Origin: Bacteroidales bacterium
Lineage (GTDB): Bacteria > Bacteroidota > Bacteroidia > Bacteroidales > UBA3824
Reading direction: 5' to 3'
DNA length: 45,116 nt
Assembly (NCBI GenBank): GCA_017960885.1
Contig: JAGCYI010000188.1
Location: 1-45,116, forward strand
Position numbers and translations under genes: made by a program. This document shows, one piece after another, positions 1-7,312 of the stretch; positions within the stretch are counted from its first letter, which is position 1, and every line of letters begins with the position of its first letter. The notes below the pieces were generated by a model that worked only from the letters and a program-made list of their open reading frames with translations, was not told where the DNA came from and did not search any database.

Positions 1-1
1 A

Positions 2-295
2 CCTGACAAAATTTTTCTCAGCAACACCACTCTAATGCACGCCTTGTGCAGCACGGTAGACAAGGGCAACGAACGCGAAACATACTTTATGAGTATGGCA
101 TCGGTAGTTAGCGATGTAAAAATGCCCGAAAACGGCGACTTCCTTTTAAACGACAAATACCTCTTTGAAGTAGGCGGTAAGAAAAAGACCTTTGACCAAA
201 TCAAAGATATTGCCGATAGTTTTCTCGCCGTTGATGACACCGAAATAGGATACAGGAATAGGATTCCGCTATGGATGTTTGGGTTGGTGTATTAA
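2..295 (+). CDS. AAA-family ATPase (DUF4143-type), C-terminal fragment
   Basis: The gene enters from the left edge; only the last 97 residues are present, so no start is visible. The end of the protein (FEVGGKKKTFDQIKD, then DSFLAVDD and IPLWMFG near the terminus) is the characteristic C-terminus of the large Bacteroidota family of predicted ATPases with an N-terminal P-loop domain and a C-terminal DUF4143 restriction-endonuclease-like domain (COG1373). The P-loop half lies outside the window and cannot be checked. The biological role of this family is not settled. The gene converges on the CPBP protease gene, and the two stop codons share the palindrome TTAA at 292-295. A second unrelated ATPase of the same expanded type of accessory protein lies at 42270-43835. 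Family assignment is from the C-terminal signature only. Confidence 0.75.
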   Translation, partial: PDKIFLSNTTLMHALCSTVDKGNERETYFMSMASVVSDVKMPENGDFLLNDKYLFEVGGKKKTFDQIKDIADSFLAVDDTEIGYRNRIPLWMFGLVY

Positions 296-1260
296 TTTTC
301 AGTAGTAACCACCTCTTTTTTCAACCCGCTATTATCAAACGCCTCTTTTAAATTCCATCCTAACTTCTTGTGTAGCAGTGCATACATCACCACCGTCACC
401 AATATCGGGGTGAGCCACATAGCGATAGAAAACTCCTCTTTGGCTTGAACAAACAACGGCGAGGATCCAAAAGAAGTGCTACCTTCGTTGCTCATAATGG
501 CAAACGCCACAAAATTATTAATAAAGTGTATGCCCCACGAAAACTCTAAACCATCGTCAACAATGGTAAAGAATCCGAGCATTGCTCCCATAAAAATAAA
601 CACGGGTATCGCCTTAAAAAATCCATACTCAAATACCTCAGGATTAATACTATGCATTAGTCCAAAAGTAACAGATGTAATTACCAAAGCCCAAATCTTG
701 CTTTTGGTGCAAAGTCCCAAACCTTGCATAAGATAGCCGCGAAAAATCAACTCTTCGCAACCTGTTTGAAATGGCACAAGAATAATGGCAAGTATCACAA
801 ATACAATGTATTTGCTACCGTCGAATTGAAAAGTAATATCAGTTTCGGGAGAAATCAACAGTGAAACCACAGTTACCAAGCCCATCATTACAAAATAGCC
901 TACTACACCCAAGAAGAAACGACCAAGACGGAAACGTTTTTCACCCGAAATCAGTGTCATACGGTCGCGCTTATGGAACGGCTTGAATAGCAGCCAAGTA
1001 ACACCAATCCAAAATACAAACGAGAGCATCAGCACCACAAATCCGGGAAGGTCGTTAAACATTTCCATCGAAGATTTCATAACATCCGAAAAATCACCGT
1101 TTTGTGGCACTGATATTTCGCGATGAATCGCTTTGCGGATATAAATAATAGGTAAATAAACCACACTCGATATCTGTGCCACCACATATCCGATTGCTAA
1201 TAGTGCCAAATAGAGCAGCCAATGGTTCTTGCCTTCGCGGGCGTTTTCAAAAAATTTCAT
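292..1260 (-). CDS. CPBP family intramembrane glutamic endopeptidase
   Basis: A 322-residue polytopic membrane protein of the CPBP (Abi/CAAX protease) family, predicted to cleave or process substrates inside the inner membrane. The three family motifs are visible: EE at 169-170 with R174 in GCEELIFRGY, H203 in FGLMHS, and H245 with N248/N249 in IHFINNF. About eight hydrophobic segments surround them. The reading frame stays open further upstream to 1404, but that region lies inside the nuclease gene; the ATG at 1260 gives a normal N-terminus (MKFFENAREG) and leaves a 19-base gap to the upstream nuclease stop, so I chose it. It is probably the last gene of the leftward series that includes the nuclease. 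Substrate is unknown; bacterial members have roles from bacteriocin self-immunity to peptide maturation. Confidence 0.85.
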   Translation of the reverse strand: MKFFENAREGKNHWLLYLALLAIGYVVAQISSVVYLPIIYIRKAIHREISVPQNGDFSDVMKSSMEMFNDLPGFVVLMLSFVFWIGVTWLLFKPFHKRDRMTLISGEKRFRLGRFFLGVVGYFVMMGLVTVVSLLISPETDITFQFDGSKYIVFVILAIILVPFQTGCEELIFRGYLMQGLGLCTKSKIWALVITSVTFGLMHSINPEVFEYGFFKAIPVFIFMGAMLGFFTIVDDGLEFSWGIHFINNFVAFAIMSNEGSTSFGSSPLFVQAKEEFSIAMWLTPILVTVVMYALLHKKLGWNLKEAFDNSGLKKEVVTTEN

Positions 1261-1279
1261 ATTATACGTTTTTAGTTGT

Positions 1280-4213
1280 TTATTTATCAGCGTTGCAAAG
1301 TTCGTAAAAATCGCAATATTTGCAATAGTCGTTTGGCTTTGGTTCAAATTTTTCGCAATTAAAAATCTCATTGACCAACTGTTGCAGATGTTCGGCAAAT
1401 TCATCGGTCAACTGCTTGATATTTGCACCGTTAACAGGCACTGCATCAGCAGAGAGATAAGTATCTTTTTCGCTAATGGTATTTCTAACGGCATAGACGG
1501 CGGGTGTGGGACGCTCGTCGGGGTGTTTGCGCATATAGACGTAAGAATAAAACAGAAGTTGGAACGCAATTGGACGCCGCATTTTTTGCGAATCGTCGAA
1601 AAGGTCTGCCAAGGTGTTGAATTTCATTTTCTTGGCGGTGTTGCCGGTTTTGTAGTCTACAATGCGGAGATTGCCGTTGCGGTCGATATCCAAGCGGTCG
1701 AGTTTGCCGCCAATCCAAACTTTTTCGGGTAAACCGTTGATAGTAACATCGATAGGACAATAGGCGTTTTGCTCGGCGGCAAGAAATTTAAACGGCGCAA
1801 CACTCTTGTCGTACTCGATAATTCTTCCGAGATACTGTTTCACAATCTCAAAAAATATCTTATGGAAACCTTCGAGACTCTCTTTGTCTTTGAGTTTCTG
1901 CTTGAAATTCTGATTGTAAGCGTTGAGAATATGCTGTTCGGCAATGGGTTCAGATATGTTGAGGGCTTGTGCGGTGATAAGTCCGTCGGCACCTTTTATC
2001 TGAGTGTAAAGTGTTTCCACCGATGCGTGGAGAATAGTTCCAAAATCGGCGGGCGAAATATCCTCCTGCACCTCAGCCTCGGGAGTAAGCCGCGCAATGT
2101 ATTGAAAATAGAATTTGAGCGGACAATCCAAATAAGTGCTCAGTGCCGATGGCGAGAGTTTTGAATTGTGGTAATCATTTGCAAGATAACGCTTTAAGAT
2201 ATTTCTACTGTCCTCGTTGTTTTCCACATTCACATTATTAGTATGCGACGGTTTTATCTGACGCATAAACTCGCGTTCGGTTATAGATAACTTAGAATCA
2301 GCACGATATGCATTTGAAGCCTCTTTTTGAATCTGTGTGGCAAACCTACTCAACTCGCCCGAAGTGCTTTGACCGAAAACATTGTTGTACAGCACTTTGA
2401 TATTTTTAGCACGCTGAAACAGGCGGTAGAAGAAATACGCAAAAATGGCATCCTTGTATTTAAGCACCGGCATATCAAACGCCATACGCATTCCTTCGGT
2501 TATAAACGAGTCATTTTCAGAGGTTTTGGGGAATACACCCTCGTTAATGCCAAGCATAATTATATTGTCGAAATCAATGTTTCGGCTCTCAATCATACCC
2601 ATAATCTGCACGCTGTTGCCAACAGATTCGGAATCGAACGCAACCGACACAGAATCAAGATTTTGACGAAGAAGATTCAACACCAGTTCGTCGGAAAGTT
2701 GGTATTTTTCGCAGTTCTCCACCAAAACGTTGTAGAGCGACTTGATTTTAATATAGGCGTTGTAAATGTACTCATTTTCAACATTTTTTTCGGGTTTGGG
2801 ATTCGGATTCTTGATAAAGAAATATTCCGAAAGCACATTCATCAATTGAAAAAGTATGTCGGTAGGCGCATTTTCGGTAAGAGAAAAACAGAAGATAAGT
2901 TTCAGCAACTGACACTCGGGTTCAAATAATTTTGCATAAACTCTTATCATTCTGTTGTTTACAATAGTATCTGAAATAATTTTAGAATTTACCCCCGGAA
3001 GGTTGCAGATAAGCGGATGTTGAAGAACAGCCGTTACATCTTTGTAATAAAAAGTTGACTTTTCGCCCTTACCCCTAAGATTTTTGCGCAAGGCGATACA
3101 GTTGCTGAGCAGCGAATAAACGGGAGTCTCCTTAAATGGATAACCCATTGTAACATTCACAGAACCAATACTTTCGGGCAGACTATTAAGTACAGGAAAC
3201 AAGAGATGTTCGTCGCCAAGGATAACGGCTGTTTTCTCTGGCACAAAATCTTCTTGGTGGGCAAAATCGTCAAGAATACCATACACAGCCTTAGCCTGCG
3301 CCACAGATAGCGGCACACCTATATATTCTACATTTTTGGGCTGAGTTAAAATATTACTTGGCGGTTTTGGATTTCTATCGTCGGGATAATCAATAAGATA
3401 GCGACGCATAAAAAGTCCCGCCTCCTGAGCGTGGTCGTTGATATAATATTCGTCGGAATCCCAATAAAAATGACCCGAGCCGTTTTGCCTAAACCACGAG
3501 AAAATTTTTCGTTCTGCCTTATTCAACGCATTGAAACCCACAAAGATATAAGTCTTGTATTTTGGAGCGATAGTGCCGTTGTCGATTTTTTGGCAAATCA
3601 TTCTGTTAACCATTCCCGAATAACCTGTGCGCTTTTCGGTGAGTTTTTGCACAAAAAGTTTGTGAACTCGGGGCAGGTTTATCCAAAGTTCCTGATAGCG
3701 GAGTTTTTCTTTGCTGAGACGGTCGGGCGAAAAGTTTGCCCAAAAGGTCTTAATAGCCTCAATCTGCTCGGGCGAGAAACTTTCGTTGGCATAAAAAGCG
3801 TCGATTTCGGCAATGTCGGCAAAGTTGGTGCAGAGTTGGTCAATATCAATAAGATAGTTGTCGATTTCGTTGAAATCTTTGAGCAGTTTGTTTCCGGTAT
3901 CGAAAAAGCGGTCGAACCCCGACGCCAACGAAGCATTGTAATCACTATCTTTAAACACCTCGTAAAAAGCATCGTAGAGAGTAAAAAGCAGTTTTACGCT
4001 ATTCTCCTCCAACGGGAAATAACCCGAAAGTTGTGCTATTATCTTATTGATAGTAAAGAAATTGCCCGAAAACGACGTAGCACCCACCGCCTCGGCGTAA
4101 GCCTTACGGAAAAAACTCAGCGAGCGTTTGTTGGGAAACACCACGCACACCGACTCCTGGCTTCCGTATTTGTTTAAAATATCTCTTGCGGTCTCTTGTA
4201 AAAAGGTCTGCAT
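1280..4213 (-). CDS. AddB-like PD-(D/E)XK nuclease with inactivated helicase fold
   Basis: A 977-residue protein resembling the AddB subunit of the AddAB helicase-nuclease, which processes double-strand breaks for recombination. The C-terminal nuclease is clear: GGKLDRLD with D839, then VDYKTG with D853 and K855, the PD-(D/E)XK core. Four cysteines fit the AddB/Cas4-type iron-sulfur clasp: C697 in LDCPLKFYF, and C964, C967 and C973 in the last 14 residues. The N-terminal ~600 residues have the layout of the inactive AddB helicase domains (VCVVFPNKRSLSFFRKAY near residue 23; EGVFP near 575) and no good Walker A motif. In Bacteroidota such proteins are usually annotated only as PD-(D/E)XK nuclease family. 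No addA (UvrD-like partner) is in the window. A -7 box lies at 4236-4243. Confidence 0.85.
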   Translation of the reverse strand: MQTFLQETARDILNKYGSQESVCVVFPNKRSLSFFRKAYAEAVGATSFSGNFFTINKIIAQLSGYFPLEENSVKLLFTLYDAFYEVFKDSDYNASLASGFDRFFDTGNKLLKDFNEIDNYLIDIDQLCTNFADIAEIDAFYANESFSPEQIEAIKTFWANFSPDRLSKEKLRYQELWINLPRVHKLFVQKLTEKRTGYSGMVNRMICQKIDNGTIAPKYKTYIFVGFNALNKAERKIFSWFRQNGSGHFYWDSDEYYINDHAQEAGLFMRRYLIDYPDDRNPKPPSNILTQPKNVEYIGVPLSVAQAKAVYGILDDFAHQEDFVPEKTAVILGDEHLLFPVLNSLPESIGSVNVTMGYPFKETPVYSLLSNCIALRKNLRGKGEKSTFYYKDVTAVLQHPLICNLPGVNSKIISDTIVNNRMIRVYAKLFEPECQLLKLIFCFSLTENAPTDILFQLMNVLSEYFFIKNPNPKPEKNVENEYIYNAYIKIKSLYNVLVENCEKYQLSDELVLNLLRQNLDSVSVAFDSESVGNSVQIMGMIESRNIDFDNIIMLGINEGVFPKTSENDSFITEGMRMAFDMPVLKYKDAIFAYFFYRLFQRAKNIKVLYNNVFGQSTSGELSRFATQIQKEASNAYRADSKLSITEREFMRQIKPSHTNNVNVENNEDSRNILKRYLANDYHNSKLSPSALSTYLDCPLKFYFQYIARLTPEAEVQEDISPADFGTILHASVETLYTQIKGADGLITAQALNISEPIAEQHILNAYNQNFKQKLKDKESLEGFHKIFFEIVKQYLGRIIEYDKSVAPFKFLAAEQNAYCPIDVTINGLPEKVWIGGKLDRLDIDRNGNLRIVDYKTGNTAKKMKFNTLADLFDDSQKMRRPIAFQLLFYSYVYMRKHPDERPTPAVYAVRNTISEKDTYLSADAVPVNGANIKQLTDEFAEHLQQLVNEIFNCEKFEPKPNDYCKYCDFYELCNADK

Positions 4214-4235
4214 AATTTGCGCGATTTGTTTACGG

Positions 4236-4243
4236 CAAATGTA
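4236..4243 (-). promoter_or_regulatory. Candidate -7 box for the AddB-like gene
   Basis: Read on the minus strand the site is TACATTTG, an exact match to the Bacteroidota -7 consensus TAnnTTTG, 22 bases upstream of the ATG at 4213. No TTTG is seen 19-21 bases further upstream, so the call rests on the -7 box alone. Confidence 0.4.
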
Positions 4244-4267
4244 TGAAAAATATTAGAAAAAAAGATA

Positions 4268-4507
4268 TTAAGATTTTGTCAAAGGAGTACCGTCAGCCAT
4301 TGGCATTTTGTCAATAACAATCATAATAAGATCGTAAATAGTCCAAAAAAACCATCCACCCAAAGTAATACCCTGAATCCACCAATTGGCGTACCCCATC
4401 ATAAGACGATGGATGCCGAATAATCCAGTAAACAAACAAACTACCAACATAGATATTTTGGAACGAGGCTTTAAAGCTGCCTTTTTGGGTGAATTTTCTT
4501 CTGCCAT
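4268..4507 (-). CDS. TM2 domain-containing small membrane protein
   Basis: A 79-residue protein with a basic N-terminus (KKAALKPRSK) followed by a TM2 domain: a first helix (ISMLVVCLFTGLFGIHRL), a short turn carrying the conserved G-x-H-R and G-Y-A residues, and a second helix (GGWFFWTIYDLIMIVID) ending in the D-L-I-M-I segment typical of the family. TM2 proteins are small two-helix inner-membrane proteins of mostly unknown function. The gene sits 54 bases upstream of the AddB-like gene on the same strand and 73 bases after the BatA-like gene. It has its own near-consensus promoter, so it may be transcribed independently. Confidence 0.85.
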   Translation of the reverse strand: MAEENSPKKAALKPRSKISMLVVCLFTGLFGIHRLMMGYANWWIQGITLGGWFFWTIYDLIMIVIDKMPMADGTPLTKS

Positions 4508-4542
4508 AATAAAACGAATTAAATTGTCTTGAAATTTAAGTG

Positions 4543-4574
4543 TAAATATAAGATGATTTTTTCAAGGAATCAAA
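4543..4574 (-). promoter_or_regulatory. Candidate promoter for the TM2 gene
   Basis: Read on the minus strand: TTTG (4574-4571), 20 bases, then TATATTTA (4550-4543), one mismatch from TAnnTTTG. It ends 35 bases before the TM2 start codon. Confidence 0.4.
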
Positions 4575-4580
4575 GTTTTT

Positions 4581-6635
4581 TTATATTTTTTCAATAAAAA
4601 TTTCTACAACCAAAAACAATATAGCCAATGCCACGAACCACTTCCATAATGGTTTAGAAGTCGCATTTTGAACAATTTCATGAGCGAACGACAATCCTGA
4701 CGAATTAAAAATATTAACCTTGGTCAAGATTTTAGACTCGATTTTTTCTGCCACATCATCTGCATTGAAATAGTTTAACTGCGATTCGCCTCTATTGAAA
4801 TTAAACGCGAAAGATGCTATTTGCTTGCTATCGTCGGTAAGGTCGTAAAATCCGGCTTGCGACGCGCCATCTTCGGCAAAAACCATATAGTTTTGGTTGG
4901 CGTCGGGACCCGAAATTCTGGGAATAAACTCGTATCCGCTGTCACGATAGCGTAGATAAAGTTTCGAGCCTTCAGAAATATTATCAATCCTTTGCGACAC
5001 ACCATCATTGCGACCAATAATTAAATAAGGTGTGGTAGCCTCGCCGCTCATAGATGCGGCATTGTAAACAATAGGCACAAAAAGACGGTGGGTTACAAAA
5101 TTGCCAGATTTTTCGTCCAACGGGCAGTAAAACACAAACGCCCTTCCAGAGCGGTAACGGCAGAAAGTGAGGATTTTTTTGTAAGAATCGCTCTCCAACA
5201 CCACCTCCTCATGAGCATAGGCATTAGCCATTGAGTTGAAATACTTGGTAACCGTAGGCAGGTCGGTGTTTTCTTTTATCTCCTTCACAGCCGAACGCAA
5301 AAGAGGCGAGGTGACATCCACCTTTGAAATTGTGCAACTGATAGTGTCTTTTGAAATCAACGCATTGCATTGCAGCTGGTTGAGCAGATAGTTGTAGTCA
5401 GAGATATTGCCCGAGAACGACGGCACAAAAATCAGATTTCCGCCAGTGGAGACAAAACTGTGCACAGCCGTGGCAAGATTGTGAGGGATAGACGGCAGCT
5501 GGTTGAGTATCACAGTCTTGTATCGTTGCAGGTCGAGGTCGGATTTGGCAACATCGGTACAAACATCAGCCGCAAAAGCCTCATCGCCGTCGAACAAAGC
5601 CGTAAAATACTTGTTCACAGATTGTTCGCCAATAATTAGCACCTTGGCAAGAGTGTCGAGGCGGTACGAGAAATAGAGAGTGTTGTCGAAATCCACCGGC
5701 GAATCAGTGATGCCCAAAACGCCGTTAACAAAGGTTTGCGGTTCGTTTACATACTTGACAGTGAGTTCCTTGCGTTCGCCCGAATTTATCGAAAACTGCT
5801 GAACGCTCTTTTGCTTGCCATTGATTACAAGTGTCAGCGGAACATTGTTATAAGTATTTGTTCCATAGTTTTTTACAAATACGGTTAATTCCTCTTGCCC
5901 ACCAGAACGGCGCAGAGGAGTATTAAAGATGCAGGTGTCGATTGCAAGATTAGAGATGCTCTCGGTCTGCACAGGCACAATGTTTATCTGAGTGAGCGAG
6001 TCAACCGAAATATTATCAAAGTCACAAATATTCTGTTGAAAATCAGAAATTAAGAAAATATTTTTTAACACGTCGGCAGGCACATCCAAAAGGTTGAGAT
6101 TTTGTTCGGCCTTGGCAATGGTTTCCGACAATGTCCTCACAGAAGGCGACACCTTCACATTCTGCAAAAAATCCCTGATAGTAAGCGCGTTGACCAATCG
6201 GAAATGCTCCTGCGAAAAATCATTGGTAAGGAAAAGGAATTTTGTCTCCTTTGGATATGCGTCGGCAATCTCTAACGCTTTGTTTTTAGCTGTTTCAAGA
6301 GCAGCAACAGAGTTGTCGCCAGTCTGCATACTAAAAGAATTGTCGATATAGATAACAGGAGGAGCTGGTTGTTTCTGAGCAGACGACTCAGACGAAGCGA
6401 TTTTGACCGGCTGTGCAAAAGCCAGCACAAGTGCGGCGATAGCAAACATTCGCAACAGCATAAGCAAAATATGCTTAATCACCGATTTGCGCCGAGTGGT
6501 TTGCCTAATAGTATCAAGAAACCGTATATCGCTGAAATATACGGTTTTATATTTACGAAAATTAAACAAATGAATTATAGGCGGAATAAGCACTGCCAAT
6601 CCCGCCCAGAGAAACATTGGATTTAAAAAAAACAT
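4581..6635 (-). CDS. BatA-type membrane protein with von Willebrand A-like domain
   Basis: A 684-residue inner-membrane protein. The N-terminus (FFLNPMFLWAGLAVLIPPIIHLFNFR) is the BatA N-terminal domain (PF07584): a helix, a short loop carrying the conserved Phe-Ser-Asp-(I/V)-(R/L)-Phe-Leu segment, and a second helix (HILLMLLRMFAIAALVLAFAQP). A VWA-like domain follows with a MIDAS start DNSFSM (D98, S100, S102). The large middle region looks periplasmic, and a C-terminal helix (about 664-681) precedes the short tail EKI. The family was named for aerotolerance in Bacteroides, but the mechanism is unresolved. The start is 15 bases after the stop of the 189-residue gene, so the two are very likely co-transcribed. 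It is not beside batB-E or moxR genes, so it is a stand-alone BatA-domain protein rather than part of the canonical Bat operon. Confidence 0.85.
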   Translation of the reverse strand: MFFLNPMFLWAGLAVLIPPIIHLFNFRKYKTVYFSDIRFLDTIRQTTRRKSVIKHILLMLLRMFAIAALVLAFAQPVKIASSESSAQKQPAPPVIYIDNSFSMQTGDNSVAALETAKNKALEIADAYPKETKFLFLTNDFSQEHFRLVNALTIRDFLQNVKVSPSVRTLSETIAKAEQNLNLLDVPADVLKNIFLISDFQQNICDFDNISVDSLTQINIVPVQTESISNLAIDTCIFNTPLRRSGGQEELTVFVKNYGTNTYNNVPLTLVINGKQKSVQQFSINSGERKELTVKYVNEPQTFVNGVLGITDSPVDFDNTLYFSYRLDTLAKVLIIGEQSVNKYFTALFDGDEAFAADVCTDVAKSDLDLQRYKTVILNQLPSIPHNLATAVHSFVSTGGNLIFVPSFSGNISDYNYLLNQLQCNALISKDTISCTISKVDVTSPLLRSAVKEIKENTDLPTVTKYFNSMANAYAHEEVVLESDSYKKILTFCRYRSGRAFVFYCPLDEKSGNFVTHRLFVPIVYNAASMSGEATTPYLIIGRNDGVSQRIDNISEGSKLYLRYRDSGYEFIPRISGPDANQNYMVFAEDGASQAGFYDLTDDSKQIASFAFNFNRGESQLNYFNADDVAEKIESKILTKVNIFNSSGLSFAHEIVQNATSKPLWKWFVALAILFLVVEIFIEKI

Positions 6636-6650
6636 TTGTTAATCAAACTC

Positions 6651-7220
6651 TTATTGTTTCTCTATCTGCCTTTGGGCGAGCTCAATAATAGATTCGTCCC
6701 AAGGAGCTATCATACAAACTACATTGTCGAAAATACCGTCAGGATTTTTTGCTATCACGTGGTAAAGTTCGGCAACTTTGTCGATACCGTCTTTGATGTA
6801 TTGGAAAACTTCTTCGTCAGATGCGAACGAACTCAATGCACGGTAATGGGGGAACTCCACTCCGACTCCGCCTCTGAACGATGAAAAGTTAGACTCCTGA
6901 TTTGTGATCCATCCAGCAAGTTGATGACGGAAAAACTTGAGATACTGAGTCCTCAACTGGGGATTAGTTCCATTTGTGCGAACTAACACATTAACACCAG
7001 CGTGAGTATATGCTTGTCCCTGAGGTTCTTGTTTACGGAAAAAACCAGCGTTAAATCCAAACACGTATTGCATCTCATCGCGGACAAATCCGAGACCGTA
7101 GAAATGCCATTCCTCGCTTATGCGCTGATGTGTGTATCTGCCGAGACGCTCTGTATAATAATCACGAATCTGGGTGATTATCTTTCGGCGACGTTCTTTT
7201 ATTTCTTCTGCTTCAATCAT
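6651..7220 (-). CDS. Conserved-looking protein of unknown function
   Basis: A 189-residue soluble protein that I do not recognise. It begins with a charged helix (MIEAEEIKERRRKIITQIRD), has no signal peptide or membrane segment, and continues with a mixed alpha/beta region rich in aromatic residues (EEWHFYGLGFVRDEMQYVFGF) and a C-terminal helical part ending in a Gln/Lys-rich tail. There is no cysteine pair or catalytic motif I can name. It lies 15 bases upstream of the BatA/VWA gene on the same strand, so the two are probably functionally linked. The sequence has ordinary composition and a normal start (ATG at 7220), so it is very likely a real gene. Confidence 0.75.
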   Translation of the reverse strand: MIEAEEIKERRRKIITQIRDYYTERLGRYTHQRISEEWHFYGLGFVRDEMQYVFGFNAGFFRKQEPQGQAYTHAGVNVLVRTNGTNPQLRTQYLKFFRHQLAGWITNQESNFSSFRGGVGVEFPHYRALSSFASDEEVFQYIKDGIDKVAELYHVIAKNPDGIFDNVVCMIAPWDESIIELAQRQIEKQ

Positions 7221-7274
7221 TTTTGAATCAATAATATATGTCTGTTTGGTGTACTGCCGTTTGTTTAACGGTTA

Positions 7275-7282
7275 CAAATTTA
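7275..7282 (-). promoter_or_regulatory. Candidate -7 box upstream of the unknown/BatA pair
   Basis: The minus-strand sequence is TAAATTTG, an exact TAnnTTTG match, 54 bases upstream of the ATG at 7220. A correctly spaced TTTG is not seen (the nearest is 24 bases upstream), so this is a moderate candidate. Confidence 0.35.
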
Positions 7283-7312
7283 CAAATAATAATACAAATA
7301 TGCAGCCAAAAT

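Noticed and set aside
1229..1732. Open frame of 167 codons on the plus strand
   Set aside because: It lies opposite the protease start and the nuclease C-terminus; its translation is low in family-like features and matches the antisense of the conserved nuclease motifs.
3431..4177. Open frame of 248 codons on the plus strand
   Set aside because: It is antisense to the N-terminal region of the AddB-like gene, with no promoter and no recognisable domain.
7249..7276. Hairpin CCGTT/AACGG after the TonB receptor as a terminator
   Set aside because: A five-base stem without a T run on the minus strand; too weak to call.
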